Shown here in pieces: positions 1 through 9,129 of a stretch of 64,000 nt of DNA. Within the stretch, counting starts at the first letter, position 1. Every line of letters starts with the position of its first letter. The translations under genes were made by a program, and so were the position numbers. The stretch spans positions 62,001-126,000 of the forward strand of contig NZ_JAAIXZ010000009.1 in NCBI RefSeq assembly GCF_010894435.1. Reading direction: 5' to 3'. The notes beneath the pieces were generated by a model. That model was not told the DNA's origin, did not search any database, and worked only from the letters and a program-made list of their open reading frames with translations. This DNA is from Pyxidicoccus trucidator. Its GTDB lineage: Bacteria; Myxococcota; Myxococcia; Myxococcales; Myxococcaceae.

Positions 1-531
1 GTGCTCCGCGACGGAACAGTGGTTGGCCCGTGCCTCGCGGTGGGCGTGCTCGGCCAGTCCAACAAGACAGTGTTCGACGGCGTGTGCCGCAGCGCGGGGG
101 ACCGCGTGGTGACGAAGGGCGACATCGCCGCCTTCCGCATCTTCTATTCGAACAATGGTGTCTGGGGCGCCTTCGTCGAGCGGGCCTATGACGGCATCTC
201 CGACGACGTCACCCTGGACCTGCCGGGCGGCTACACGCCCTTCGTGGACCTGAGCTGGAGCGAGGAGGAGACCGCCGCCCAGTACTCCATCGACGTGCAG
301 CGGCGGGACAATGGCGCGTGGATTGGCCCCTGCATCGGCGTCAACTCCGTGAACAAGAGCCTCTCGTGGACCTACCTGGGGCGCTGCGACACGCCGGGCA
401 TCAACGTGCCGTACTCCAACATCCAGGCGTTCCGCATCTGCTCGGCCGTGAATGGAAACTGGGCCCAGGCCCGCTGCGGCGCCACGGCCTACGACGGGCG
501 GAGCCTGCACTCGCAGATTGTCATTCCCTGA
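1..531 (+). CDS. Hypothetical two-repeat protein, 5' end cut by window edge
   Basis: The frame is open from the first base, a GTG, and ends in TGA. No signal peptide or ribosome site is visible, so the true start probably lies outside the window. The visible 176 residues hold two similar units of about 85 residues. Each has GPC followed by a V-rich strand, a W/F-x-G-x-C segment, IxAFRI, W and a closing AYDG (units near residues 9-65 and 108-165). Paired cysteines in each unit suggest a secreted, disulfide-bonded beta domain. I do not recognise the family. It converges on exoI and is probably not part of the exo operon. Confidence 0.6.
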   Translation: MLRDGTVVGPCLAVGVLGQSNKTVFDGVCRSAGDRVVTKGDIAAFRIFYSNNGVWGAFVERAYDGISDDVTLDLPGGYTPFVDLSWSEEETAAQYSIDVQRRDNGAWIGPCIGVNSVNKSLSWTYLGRCDTPGINVPYSNIQAFRICSAVNGNWAQARCGATAYDGRSLHSQIVIP

Positions 532-572
532 GCGTACCGCCTGGGGCGCGGACCTCCCTGGCGCGAGCAGGC

Positions 573-594
573 GCGGAAGGAACAGTCATTCCGC
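573..594. terminator. Weak hairpin between convergent genes
   Basis: GCGGAA (573-578) pairs with TTCCGC (589-594) around a 10-base loop in the 143-bp gap between the first gene and the 3' end of exoI. There is no clear T-run on either side, so termination is only a guess from position. Confidence 0.25.
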
Positions 595-674
595 GGGCAA
601 GTCGCCGCCGGGGAGCCCCCTTGTACGGCAGGGAAAGAAAAGAACAGTGACAGGGATTGGTGCGGCGCCTTGGC

Positions 675-1877
675 TCACTCCACCGCGGCCTGGCGGCGGC
701 GGAAGCGCCGCACCTTCTCCACCAGGGTGTCGGGCATCACCGCCTTGGCGCCGTTGCGCAGCTCTCGCGCCAGCTCCTCGGAGCGGGTGAACCAGCGCCC
801 GGCCCAGGCGTCACCGTGCACGCGCACGGACACCGTGTGCCGCTGCTTCGTCACCCAGTCGGACTTGTACGTCTCCGTGCCCCGGAGGAAGTCGTACTCG
901 GTGAGACCGGACGCCAGCGCGTCGCGGAACGTCTCGCCCACCAGCACCAGGCCCACGCTGCGGTTGCGCCACTCCGGGTCATACCCGGACTGGAAGTACA
1001 CGAAGCTGTCGCGGTGGAGAATGCCGTACACCGACGCCACGGCCCGGCCGCCCACCTTCATCGTGTACATGCGCAGCCGGCCCCGCTCGGCCAGGAACTG
1101 CGTGGCATCCCGGTGGAACGCCTCCACGCCCGTGCCCTTGATTCCCTGCGAGCCGCCGTCCGCGGCCCACCGCGCCGAGTGCAGCCGGAAGAAGTCCGTC
1201 AGCGGCCCGGCCAGCTCGCCCGGCGCCTCCGTGCGCTCAATCCGGTAGCCCTCCTGCTTCTCCAGCCACTTGCGCCGCCGCAGGAAGTTGTCGCGCCGGC
1301 CCGTGCGCTTGAGGAACGCGTCGAACGGCTCCTTCGCGTCCAACGTGTCGTACGGGCACACGTAGCGCGCCGCCACGCGGACGTCTCCACCGGAGAACAC
1401 CTCGCGCAGCACGTCCACCGTGGGCGAGCCCTCACGCAGGTCCGTGAGGTCCAGCACGTCCCACTCGTCGCGCAGCGCGTACAGCATCCGCGCGAAGGCG
1501 TGGGCCACGTCCCGCTCGTGGCCGCGCTTCGCCACCACGTCCAGGTAGTCGCTGCCCACGTGCGTCTCGCCCAGGAAGCTCAGGCGCCGCACCGGCACGC
1601 CCGTCACGCCCCGGTACTCCACGGAGAGCGGCAGCAACCCCACCAGCGCGCCCGTCCTGTCCCGCGCGGTGAGCACCAGCGGACGCCGGTTCGTGGCGAT
1701 GCGCCGGCACCAGGGGTAGAGCCACTCCCAGGCGTTGAAGGGGCCCGCGTCGCTCGCGTCGAGCAGTGCGTCCCACTCCGCCCGCATGCCCGCCAGCGTG
1801 GAGGGGTTGCCCACGGCCCCCACCTCCAGCCACTGCGCCGCACGCGGCCCCTGCGTCAGCTCTTCCTCGCGAATCAC
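675..1877 (-). CDS. exoI: ExoI, FemAB/CelD-like acyltransferase (GNAT fold) for spore-coat polysaccharide
   Basis: This 400-residue protein is the last gene of the exo operon. The C-terminal half (about residues 185-360) looks like the Acetyltransf_6 (CelD/FemAB-like) fold, with an RLHSARW segment, a beta strand carrying AVASVYGI, then GYDPEWRN and EYDFLRG. In M. xanthus ExoI is annotated as a GNAT-family protein of the spore-coat locus and would act on a cytoplasmic sugar or lipid-linked repeat unit. The start is GTG with GGAGG seven bases upstream. It lies 52 bp after exoH and is a paralogue of exoG. Acetyl-CoA, an amino acid or aminoacyl-tRNA could be the donor; the sequence does not decide. 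Confidence 0.85.
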   Translation of the reverse strand: MIREEELTQGPRAAQWLEVGAVGNPSTLAGMRAEWDALLDASDAGPFNAWEWLYPWCRRIATNRRPLVLTARDRTGALVGLLPLSVEYRGVTGVPVRRLSFLGETHVGSDYLDVVAKRGHERDVAHAFARMLYALRDEWDVLDLTDLREGSPTVDVLREVFSGGDVRVAARYVCPYDTLDAKEPFDAFLKRTGRRDNFLRRRKWLEKQEGYRIERTEAPGELAGPLTDFFRLHSARWAADGGSQGIKGTGVEAFHRDATQFLAERGRLRMYTMKVGGRAVASVYGILHRDSFVYFQSGYDPEWRNRSVGLVLVGETFRDALASGLTEYDFLRGTETYKSDWVTKQRHTVSVRVHGDAWAGRWFTRSEELARELRNGAKAVMPDTLVEKVRRFRRRQAAVE

Positions 1878-1929
1878 CGCCCGTCCTCCCGGAGGGACGG
1901 ACGTCCCTCCCCTTTCCCCTGTGGCCTGC

Positions 1930-3108
1930 TCAACCCGCGCGCTTCTTCGTCCGACGGTCCGACTTCAGTGCCTCGCGCACCGCCGCCGCCACGTCCGCCA
2001 TGACTTCCGGCGACAAGTCCTGGTGGCACGGAATCTCCACAATCGACCGCCGCAATTGCGCCACCTCGGGGAACGCCGACGCGTCACACGCCGGGTGGAA
2101 GCGCTTCCAGAAGTCGATGGCGTCGATGCCCTGCGCCCGCAGTCGCGCCAGCACCTCCGCCTTGTCCTGCACCACCATCGGGTAGAACAGCGGGCAGGCC
2201 CCCGGCGGCAGCTGGTTGAACAGCGGCGGCGACACGTCGCGCAGCCGGCCCAGCAGGAAGAAGTAGTTGCGGCGGCGCTGCTCGACGATGGATTCCAAAT
2301 CCTGCGCCAGGGCGATCCGCTTCGTCAGCGGGCTCATGCCCAGGTCCACGTGCTTGCGGTCGAAGTGCTGCGTGCCCGTGGCGACGCGTTCAATGCTGGC
2401 CGCCTTCACCGTGCCGTGTCCCAGCGCGCGCACCGTGCTGCGCAGCGTGCGGCCGAAGGCCCCGCCCCGCAGCTCCAGGTTCTGCAAGAGCGCGGACACC
2501 GTGTGGCTGAAGGTGGACGCGGACGGCGGCGCCGGAGGCTCCGGCAGGCTGTACTGGCGCGGGCCATTGACGACGAGCGCGCCACCATTGGGCACCGGCA
2601 GCGTCTTGTAGAGGCAGAAGATGCCCACGTCGCCGGTGGTGCCCAGCGGCACCGCGCCGTCCGACGAGAGGAGCGACAGCGCACAGTCCTCGATGAGGAT
2701 GAGGCCATGCTGGTCCGCCAGCTTGCGCATCTCCTGCACGGGGCCCGGGAAGCCCGCGTAGTGCGTGAGGTACAGGGCCTTCGTCTTCGGGCCGATGCGG
2801 CGGGCCACGTCCTCCAGGTCCACGTCCCAGCGGCTGCCCACGCGGTAGAAGCGCGGCGTGGCGCCGGCGTCCACCAGTGCCTCCACCTCCACGCCGTGGT
2901 GGTAGGCGGGCATCAGCACCTCGCCCGCGTCCAGCCCCAGCATCTTCACCGTGAGCCAGATGGCGTTGCGGGCAAAGTAGAAGTAGCGGACGTTGGGCGA
3001 GGAGAACGGGGGCAGCGCCCCCGGCTTCGGCCGCGACATCAACATGTGCGGCCAGAGCGTCGGCAGGGAGGGGACGAACAGCTTCCCTGAGGGCTTCATC
3101 GCTTCCAT
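1930..3108 (-). CDS. exoH: ExoH, DegT/DnrJ-type PLP aminotransferase
   Basis: A 392-residue member of the sugar aminotransferase (DegT/DnrJ/EryC1) fold. Visible features are AYHHGVEVEALVDAGATPRF in the N-terminal half, LTHYAGFPG, LIEDCALSL, and the lysine expected to bind PLP in CLYKTLPVPNGGAL. It would make an amino sugar (or related amine) for the spore-coat polymer from a keto-sugar nucleotide. Start: ATG at 3108 with GAGGTGG ten bases upstream. A second ATG at 3099 overlaps the exoG stop as ATGA. Either way the two genes overlap and are probably translationally coupled. Confidence 0.85.
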   Translation of the reverse strand: MEAMKPSGKLFVPSLPTLWPHMLMSRPKPGALPPFSSPNVRYFYFARNAIWLTVKMLGLDAGEVLMPAYHHGVEVEALVDAGATPRFYRVGSRWDVDLEDVARRIGPKTKALYLTHYAGFPGPVQEMRKLADQHGLILIEDCALSLLSSDGAVPLGTTGDVGIFCLYKTLPVPNGGALVVNGPRQYSLPEPPAPPSASTFSHTVSALLQNLELRGGAFGRTLRSTVRALGHGTVKAASIERVATGTQHFDRKHVDLGMSPLTKRIALAQDLESIVEQRRRNYFFLLGRLRDVSPPLFNQLPPGACPLFYPMVVQDKAEVLARLRAQGIDAIDFWKRFHPACDASAFPEVAQLRRSIVEIPCHQDLSPEVMADVAAAVREALKSDRRTKKRAG

Positions 3109-4214
3109 CTCGCCACCACCTCTTTCATCGCGGGTCCCCACCGGAACTTGGCCGCGCAGAGCGCCCGGCCGAAGGCGGAGTCATTGAATACGTAGAGCCA
3201 GGTGTGGCGCCGGACCTGGTCCGTCCAGTCGCGCTTCCACACCATGTCCGGCCCCAGGAAGTCGAACTCGCCCAGGCCGCGGTCGATGCAGCTTCCGACG
3301 ACCTCCTCCACGAGGAGCTGCCCAGGGCTGCACTCACGCAGGCTCTCGTCGTAGCCGGGCTTCAGCAGGAAGTAGCGCCCGCCGTATTCCAGGCCGTAGT
3401 GGAAGGCCACCGGCTTGCCGTCCACGCGCAGGAAGTACAGCGCCAGGCGCTTGCGGTAGGCCGCATCCCGCGCCAGCTCCGTGTAGAAGCCGCGCGTGCG
3501 CGCGTCCTGCGCCATGGCCGTGCCGCGCTCGCCCTTCCAGCCGCTCTGTTCGAGGAGGAAGCCCTGCTCCAGCGTGCCCTCCAGGTCGAGCCCGCCGTCC
3601 ACCCGCTCGAAGGTGACGCGGCCCCTCTCCTCCAGCTTGCGCCGCCGCCGCCGGCAGTTGGCCTTGAACTTGGACTGGAGCTTCCCCTGGTACGCGTCCC
3701 GGGTGGACGGCAGGGGGATGTAGGGCGACTGGAGCGACTCCCACTCCCCCACCGGCATTCCCGCCTCGCGTGCCAGCGCGTGGAGCCGCCAGGCCGCCCC
3801 GCCGTCCGGCACGTCCGTCAGCCGCAGCACGTCCCACCCGCCCACCGAGCGCAGGTGCGCGAGGAAGGCCTCCGCGGCCACGTCCGGCTCGCGGGCCAGC
3901 AGGTCGAAACGGCACGAGTGCGCGTTGGCCATCGCGGACAGCTGCCGCGCCGGCACGCCGTACAGCGAGGTGCGCTCCTCCCACAGCGGCAGCGCCGCCG
4001 TCAGCTGGCCCTGCGCGTCCCGCAGCGTCAGCACGCGCGGGCGCGCACCGGGCGCGAAGTTGTCCAGCCAGATGCGGAGGAACTCGTGCCGGTAGAACAG
4101 CTCGTTGGAGGTGGCCTCCACGAGCGCGTTCCACTCCGCTTCCAGGGTCATGAAGGCCGCCCGGTCGGTGACTTCCACGACGGACGGCCGGGCGATGAGG
4201 TGTCTAGCTTCCAT
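3096..4214 (-). CDS. exoG: ExoG, FemAB/CelD-like acyltransferase (GNAT fold)
   Basis: 372 residues, with the same fold as ExoI: a basic RRRRRKLEERG stretch near residue 190, then FLLEQSGWKG, PVAFHYGLEYGGRYFLLKPGYDE and EFDFLGPDMVWKRDW. In M. xanthus it is one of the two GNAT-family proteins of the exo locus. The FemAB-like layout raises amino-acid transfer as an option, since M. xanthus spore coat is reported to contain glycine. It sits 35 bp after exoF and overlaps exoH. No strong ribosome site precedes the ATG at 4214, which fits reading by coupling within the operon. Confidence 0.85.
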   Translation of the reverse strand: MEARHLIARPSVVEVTDRAAFMTLEAEWNALVEATSNELFYRHEFLRIWLDNFAPGARPRVLTLRDAQGQLTAALPLWEERTSLYGVPARQLSAMANAHSCRFDLLAREPDVAAEAFLAHLRSVGGWDVLRLTDVPDGGAAWRLHALAREAGMPVGEWESLQSPYIPLPSTRDAYQGKLQSKFKANCRRRRRKLEERGRVTFERVDGGLDLEGTLEQGFLLEQSGWKGERGTAMAQDARTRGFYTELARDAAYRKRLALYFLRVDGKPVAFHYGLEYGGRYFLLKPGYDESLRECSPGQLLVEEVVGSCIDRGLGEFDFLGPDMVWKRDWTDQVRRHTWLYVFNDSAFGRALCAAKFRWGPAMKEVVARWKR

Positions 4215-4249
4215 TATCGGGCGCCAAAGGTGGTGACGAAGTCTTCCGG

Positions 4250-5329
4250 CTACAAGCCGCTGCGAGCCATCTTCAGCAGGCAGGAGGCAACCTTGCGGCT
4301 GTCATGTCGGATCCTCGACCCCTCCTTGAGGAGGTCGGCCTGGACCGGCACCACGCCCGCGGCAATCAAGTCCCGGCGGTCCACCGGGACGACGAAGGAG
4401 CCACGCCGGGCGTAGCGCTTCATGGACTCGTCCGAGGGCGGGGCGCCATTGACGAGCACCGCGTCCAGCACGGGGCCCACATGGTCGATGACCGCCTGCA
4501 CGTGGTCCAGGCACGTCATGCCGTCCGTCTCACCCGGCTGCGTCATGAGGTTGGACACCATGACCTTCAGCGCCCGCGTCTCCTTCAGCGCCTGGGCCAC
4601 GCCGTCCACCAGCAGGTTGGGCAGCAGGCTCGAGTAGAGCGAGCCGGGGCCAATGGCGATGAGGTCCGCGGTGTAGATGGCCTCCAGCAGCCCGTCCACC
4701 GGCGGCGGAGAGCGGGGGCTGAGCGACACCCGGCGCACCCGGCCGTGGGCGCGGCAGATGTTGCGCTCGCCCACGACTTCCGTGTCGTCATGCATCTGCG
4801 CCACCAGCTGCACCGAGGACAGCGTGGAGGGCAGCACCTGCCCCCGCGCGCCCAGCAGCTCGCCGGACATGCGCACCGCCTCGAGGAAGTCCCCCTTCAG
4901 CTCGGCGAGCGCGGAGATGAGCAGGTTGCCCACCGCGTGCCCCGCCAGGCCGCGCGCCCCGCCGAAGCGGAACTGGAAGACGTCCTTCAGCGCATTCTTG
5001 CCACCCGCGAGCGCCACGAGGCAGTTGCGGATGTCCCCCGGCGGCAGCGCCCCGTGCAGGCGGCGGAGGCGGCCGGAGCTGCCCCCGTCGTCGCTCATGG
5101 CCACCACCGCGGTGATGTCCACCCCCGGGTCGCCGGCCTTCGGCAGCGCCCGCCGGGCCAGGCCGCGGAGCACCATGGGCAGCCCCGTCCCGCCGCCGAT
5201 GGCGACGATGCGGGTCGGCCGCTCCACGTGAGGCTGCAGCAGCTCGTTGCGCTCCCGCTCCTGCTCCAACCGGCGCCGCGTGTCCTCCCAACCCTCCGGG
5301 AGCGGCGCTTCCATGTCCATTCCCACCAT
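4250..5329 (-). CDS. exoF: ExoF, YvcK/CofD-like (UPF0052) protein
   Basis: About 359 residues of the YvcK/GlmR family. The N-terminal nucleotide-binding motif is AIGGGTGLP, followed by VVAMSDDGGSSGRLR, LPPGDIRNCLVAL, GHAVGNLL, IGPGSLYSSLLPNLLV and SNLMTQPGETDG. YvcK homologues bind UDP-sugars and tune carbon flow to cell-wall precursors. Within the exo operon this copy may manage UDP-HexNAc supply for coat synthesis (inference). I chose ATG at 5329, preceded by GGGGGTAGG. GTG 5347 and ATG 5320 are alternatives. A 133-bp gap with a hairpin separates it from exoE. Confidence 0.85.
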   Translation of the reverse strand: MVGMDMEAPLPEGWEDTRRRLEQERERNELLQPHVERPTRIVAIGGGTGLPMVLRGLARRALPKAGDPGVDITAVVAMSDDGGSSGRLRRLHGALPPGDIRNCLVALAGGKNALKDVFQFRFGGARGLAGHAVGNLLISALAELKGDFLEAVRMSGELLGARGQVLPSTLSSVQLVAQMHDDTEVVGERNICRAHGRVRRVSLSPRSPPPVDGLLEAIYTADLIAIGPGSLYSSLLPNLLVDGVAQALKETRALKVMVSNLMTQPGETDGMTCLDHVQAVIDHVGPVLDAVLVNGAPPSDESMKRYARRGSFVVPVDRRDLIAAGVVPVQADLLKEGSRIRHDSRKVASCLLKMARSGL

Positions 5330-5394
5330 GACCCTACCCCCATCCACGACGCCCGAACCCGCCCTCCCAACTCCAGGCGGGGCCCGCTGCCCCA

Positions 5395-5414
5395 GCCCCT
5401 TCCAAGAAAGGGGC
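5395..5414. promoter_or_regulatory. Hairpin in the exoE-exoF gap
   Basis: GCCCCTT (5395-5401) and AAGGGGC (5408-5414) form a perfect 7-bp stem with a 6-base loop in the largest gap of the exo operon. It could be an attenuator or an mRNA-processing or stabilising element that sets the exoF-I level relative to exoA-E. No T-run follows on the minus strand. Confidence 0.35.
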
Positions 5415-5462
5415 CAGGGCCGCGGTCCATCTCACTGCCCAGCCAATACGCTATCGAATGTC

Positions 5463-6833
5463 CTACCGAGCCCCACGACCGAGAAGAACATGTCTCACGG
5501 TGTGGAAGATGATTCCCACATCCAGGAACAGCGAGCCGTTCTTCACGTAGTACAGGTCGAACTCCAGCTTGTTCCGCGCATCCTCCACCGAGGCGCCATA
5601 GGGGTAGCGAATCTGCGCCCACCCCGTCAGGCCCGGCTTCACCGCCTCGCGCAGCCCGAAGAAGGGAATCTGCGTCTTCAGCTGCTCCACGAAGATGGGC
5701 CGCTCCGGACGAGGACCCACGAAGCTCATCTCCCCCATCAGCACGTTGAAGACCTGGGGAATCTCGTCGATGCGCGTGCGGCGGATGAAGCGCCCCACCC
5801 GGGTGACGCGGTCATCATTCGCCTTGGCCCACACCGCGCCATCCTTCTCCGCGTCCGTCCGCATGCTGCGGAACTTCCAGAGGTGGAAGGTGCTGCCCGC
5901 CAGGCCCGTCCGCTCCTGCCGGTAGAAGAGGGGCCCCTTGGAGTCCAGCTTGATGGCCACCGCGACCAGCAAGAGGAAGGGCGCGGCGGCCAGCAGCAGC
6001 AGCGACGCCACCAGGATGTCGAAGCCGCGCTTGAGCGCCCGCCGCAGCGGCGACACCGTCAGCTCGTCCGCGAAGGCGAAGTCGCTCGCCCGGAGGAACT
6101 GCACCGGAATGCGGCGCAGTACCCGCTCACAGAAGCCCGCCGCCTCGTACACCCGCCGCCCCTGCAGCCGGCAGCTCAAGAGCGACTCCACCCAGTTGGC
6201 CCCGCGCATGTCGTCCGCGGCCTGGATGACGTAGGACGCGTTGAGCCGGGCCGCCATCTTCTCCAGCGGCTCGGAGGCGTTGTTCCGCGGGTCCACCATG
6301 CCCACCACGCGGTAGCTGCCCTCGCCGCCCGCGTCGATGGCGCTCGCCACCGCCCGGGCCTTGAGGCCGTCTCCCACGAGGAGGACCCTGTCGGGCGCTC
6401 CCACCAGGGCGCGGATGGACACCCGCACCATGAGGGTGCCGGCCAGGGCGCCCATCGCCCCGCCCAGCAGCGTGCCCGGAGGCAGCGCCACCGGCATCAC
6501 CAGCGGCACCACCAGCATCACCCCACCGGCAACCATCGCGGTGACGCCGGCGGCCTTGAGGAAGCGGTAGCCCCGCTCCCGGTCCTCCGCGGCCACGCGG
6601 AGGTCATACAAGTCCAGCAGGTACAGCGTGAATTGAAACGTGACGACGAATGCGGCGCCCAGTCCCAGCAACGTGGGCCACAACTCGAGAAGAGGGGGCC
6701 AGGTCCCCTCGGGCGCGAAGAGTGCCGCGCAGGCCGCCGCGCCCATCACGCAGGCCAACGCAATCGCCGAGCTCTCGGCGAGGAAGAAAGTCAGCTTCTT
6801 TGCAGAAAAGTAGTGGTGAAAAACGCGGAGCAC
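5463..6833 (-). CDS. exoE: ExoE, polyprenyl-phosphate hexose-1-phosphate transferase
   Basis: 456 residues. The N-terminal part has four to five hydrophobic segments, followed by a nucleotide-binding-like region (RVLLVGDGLKARAVASAI). The C-terminal bacterial sugar-transferase domain carries KRGFDILVASLLLL, GPLFYRQERTG, FRSMRTDAE, RTRIDEIPQVFNVLMGEMSFVGPRPE and PGLTGWAQ. This is the WbaP/EpsE-type enzyme that starts the coat repeat unit on undecaprenyl phosphate at the inner membrane. Start is GTG at 6833 with GGAGG close upstream. An upstream extension in the same frame has no membrane or transferase content and I reject it. Confidence 0.92.
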   Translation of the reverse strand: MLRVFHHYFSAKKLTFFLAESSAIALACVMGAAACAALFAPEGTWPPLLELWPTLLGLGAAFVVTFQFTLYLLDLYDLRVAAEDRERGYRFLKAAGVTAMVAGGVMLVVPLVMPVALPPGTLLGGAMGALAGTLMVRVSIRALVGAPDRVLLVGDGLKARAVASAIDAGGEGSYRVVGMVDPRNNASEPLEKMAARLNASYVIQAADDMRGANWVESLLSCRLQGRRVYEAAGFCERVLRRIPVQFLRASDFAFADELTVSPLRRALKRGFDILVASLLLLAAAPFLLLVAVAIKLDSKGPLFYRQERTGLAGSTFHLWKFRSMRTDAEKDGAVWAKANDDRVTRVGRFIRRTRIDEIPQVFNVLMGEMSFVGPRPERPIFVEQLKTQIPFFGLREAVKPGLTGWAQIRYPYGASVEDARNKLEFDLYYVKNGSLFLDVGIIFHTVRHVLLGRGAR

Positions 6834-6919
6834 GTGCCCCTCCAACCAACCCGCCCGACCCGCTTCCGCCTCCAGCCCCGCCCCCCGTTGCCAGGGAGCG
6901 AGGCAGAGGCCGCCCGTTG

Positions 6920-7657
6920 CTACTTCTTCTCGTAGTTTTTCAGGTACGGAGTCGCCTGCGTCTCCGCGCCGTTCAGCACGCACCCGACGATGGGCGCGCC
7001 GCCCAGGCTCTCCACCGCCTGGTGCACCGACTTGCCCGGCGTGACGTTGGCGCGGATGACCATCAGCACCCCGTCCACCTGGTGGCTGAGGATCGCCGCG
7101 TCCGCGAACGGCAGCGTCGGCGGCAGGTCCACGTACACCTCGTCGAAGCCCTCGCGCACGGCCTTGAGGAACTGCTTCATCCGCGCGCTGGCCAGCACCT
7201 GCGTGGGCTCCTCCGGCGTGGCGCCCGCGGGGATGACGGCCAGGCGCGTGGAGTTGAAGCGCCGCACCACGTCCCGCACCTCGCACTCCCCTCCCAGCAG
7301 CTCCGCCAGGCCCGTCTTGTTGCGCATGCCCAGCGTGGCCGCCACCCCGCCCCGGCGCAGGTCCGCATCCACCAGCAGGATGCGGCGCTCCGGGTTCGCC
7401 CGCGCCGCGGCGAGGGCCAGGTTGACGCTCGTCACCGTCTTGCCCTCACCGGGCATCGCCGAGGTGAGCGCCACCACCTTCATCGGCCGCAGGTCCCGCA
7501 TCCGCTCCAGCCGGTAATAAAGACTGCGGTACTGCTCCGCCGCCGCCGAAGCCGGGGCCGTCAGCGTCACCACCCGTCGGTCCACCACGTTCCCGCCCGA
7601 CGCGTTGTCATCCACTCGGGGGAGGAAGTTGCCCGCCCGCTCCATCGTCTGATCCAT
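6920..7657 (-). CDS. exoD: ExoD (BtkA), bacterial tyrosine kinase
   Basis: 245 residues, a stand-alone cytoplasmic BY-kinase. Walker A is SAMPGEGKT (66-74), Walker A' is LLVDADL (94-100), and VYVDLPP is the Walker B-like strand. The C-terminus has only one or two tyrosines (YLKNYEKK) rather than a long tyrosine cluster. In M. xanthus the equivalent kinase (ExoD/BtkA) is needed for mature spores and works with the ExoC membrane protein to control chain length and export. The ATG at 7657 follows GGAGG. It lies 30 bp after exoC. Confidence 0.92.
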   Translation of the reverse strand: MDQTMERAGNFLPRVDDNASGGNVVDRRVVTLTAPASAAAEQYRSLYYRLERMRDLRPMKVVALTSAMPGEGKTVTSVNLALAAARANPERRILLVDADLRRGGVAATLGMRNKTGLAELLGGECEVRDVVRRFNSTRLAVIPAGATPEEPTQVLASARMKQFLKAVREGFDEVYVDLPPTLPFADAAILSHQVDGVLMVIRANVTPGKSVHQAVESLGGAPIVGCVLNGAETQATPYLKNYEKK

Positions 7658-7687
7658 CTGTTGGTCCTCCGTCCTTTCTTCGGCGAC

Positions 7688-9097
7688 TCAGTTCAACGAC
7701 GTGGGGGAAGACACATTGTTTCGAGCCCCCGAAGCCGGCATCAACATCCGCCGCTCCGTCTTGCCATGCATATCCGGGACCACCGCGAGCACCGGCAGGG
7801 TGAGGCGCTCGCGCACCTCGGAGCCGTCTCGCAGGCTGTCGTCGCGCATCTCGAGCACCGCGCCGGTGAGGATGCCCAGGCCCAGGGCCACGAGGAGGGC
7901 GATGAGCATGCCCGTCACGCGGTCCGGCCGGGCCGGAATCGCCGGCACGCCCGCGGGGGAGATGACGTTGAAGAGGCTCTTGGCGCTCCGGGCCTCCAGC
8001 TCCTGCGCAATCTCCGCTTCCACCTTGCGGCTCACCACGCTCTGGTACTTGGTGCGGGTGATGTCGTAGTCGCGGTTCATCACCGACAGCTCGTGCGCCC
8101 AGCGGGGCGTGTTGGTGAGGCGGCCCTGATAGACTTCGGCCTGCTTCTGGAGGTCGACAATCTCGCCCTGGATGGACGTAATCAGCTGGGCCACCCGGGT
8201 GCGCTCGGCGCGCTCGGCCCACAGCCGGCCCTCGGCGTCCTTGCGCTTGCTCGTCATGCCGTCGAGCTCCGTCGACAGGCGCTTGATTTCAGGGTGGTCC
8301 TCCGTCCACTGGGTGCGGGCGTTGACCAGGGCGCGGGTGAGGCCATTCTCGGCGGCCTCGAGGCGACCGGCCTCGCTGTCCACGGCGTTGCGGGCCCGGG
8401 CCAGGTCGGAGCGGCGGGCCTCGGCCACGCGGAGCTCCTCGGACTTCGTCTGGAGCTGATGCGACACCCGCTCCAGCCCGCGCATGTTCATCTCCATCTG
8501 CTCGGGCAGCTCACCCAGGTGGTCCACCTTGAACTGGGCAATCTTGCGCTCCCAGGAGGTGACGGCGGTGCCGAGCTGGTTCATCTCCTCGTTGAAGAGG
8601 TCCGTGGCGCGAGCCGCCTGCGCCTGGCGGAGCTTCAGCGTCTCCGCGGAGAAGATGTCCGGCAGCCGGTTGGCCACCTGCGCGGCCACCTGCGGATCAC
8701 GGTTGGCATAGGTGAGCTCGAAGGCCGTCTCACCCTCCACGCGCACCGTCAAATCCCTGCGCATCTGGGCGACCGCGGACTCCATGCCCTTCTCGGACAC
8801 GATGTCCGGGTAGAGGTTCATCTCTTCGATGGCCTTCTGGAGCACGGGGCGGGCGAGCAGCTCCTGCCTCACCGTGAGCAGCCGCTGTTCGATGAGCTCG
8901 CTCACCGTGCGCTGCACCATCTCCTCGCCCGGCCGCTGCGGCTCCACGCGGACCACCACCGACGCCTCGTACATGCTCGGCCGGGTCATCACGATGGCCG
9001 CGCCCACCGCGAAGACCGCTGCTGCGATGGCTCCCACCAAGGCCTTGCGGCGCCACAGGGCAGCCAGCAGCTGGTCCGCCGTCATCCCTCGCTCCAT
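7688..9097 (-). CDS. exoC: ExoC, Wzz/Wzc-like polysaccharide co-polymerase
   Basis: 469 residues. A first transmembrane helix (about residues 19-40) leads to a Wzz domain with VVVRVEPQRPG. A long periplasmic coiled coil follows (about 190-340), and a second helix (VTGMLIALLVALGLGILTGA) lies near the C-terminus. The kinase half of a typical Wzc is missing and is supplied by ExoD. It spans the inner membrane and periplasm, linking polymerisation to the ExoA outlet. Start: ATG at 9097 directly after a GGAGGAGGAG ribosome site. An upstream ATG at 9115 overlaps that site and is unlikely. Confidence 0.92.
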   Translation of the reverse strand: MERGMTADQLLAALWRRKALVGAIAAAVFAVGAAIVMTRPSMYEASVVVRVEPQRPGEEMVQRTVSELIEQRLLTVRQELLARPVLQKAIEEMNLYPDIVSEKGMESAVAQMRRDLTVRVEGETAFELTYANRDPQVAAQVANRLPDIFSAETLKLRQAQAARATDLFNEEMNQLGTAVTSWERKIAQFKVDHLGELPEQMEMNMRGLERVSHQLQTKSEELRVAEARRSDLARARNAVDSEAGRLEAAENGLTRALVNARTQWTEDHPEIKRLSTELDGMTSKRKDAEGRLWAERAERTRVAQLITSIQGEIVDLQKQAEVYQGRLTNTPRWAHELSVMNRDYDITRTKYQSVVSRKVEAEIAQELEARSAKSLFNVISPAGVPAIPARPDRVTGMLIALLVALGLGILTGAVLEMRDDSLRDGSEVRERLTLPVLAVVPDMHGKTERRMLMPASGARNNVSSPTSLN

Positions 9098-9129
9098 GTT
9101 CCGCTCCTCCTCCATCCCTCTCGATGTTG

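Noticed and set aside
6834-7286. Long N-terminal extension of ExoE
   Set aside because: It lies antisense-free but overlaps exoD in another frame. The membrane domain begins at GTG 6833 with its own ribosome site.
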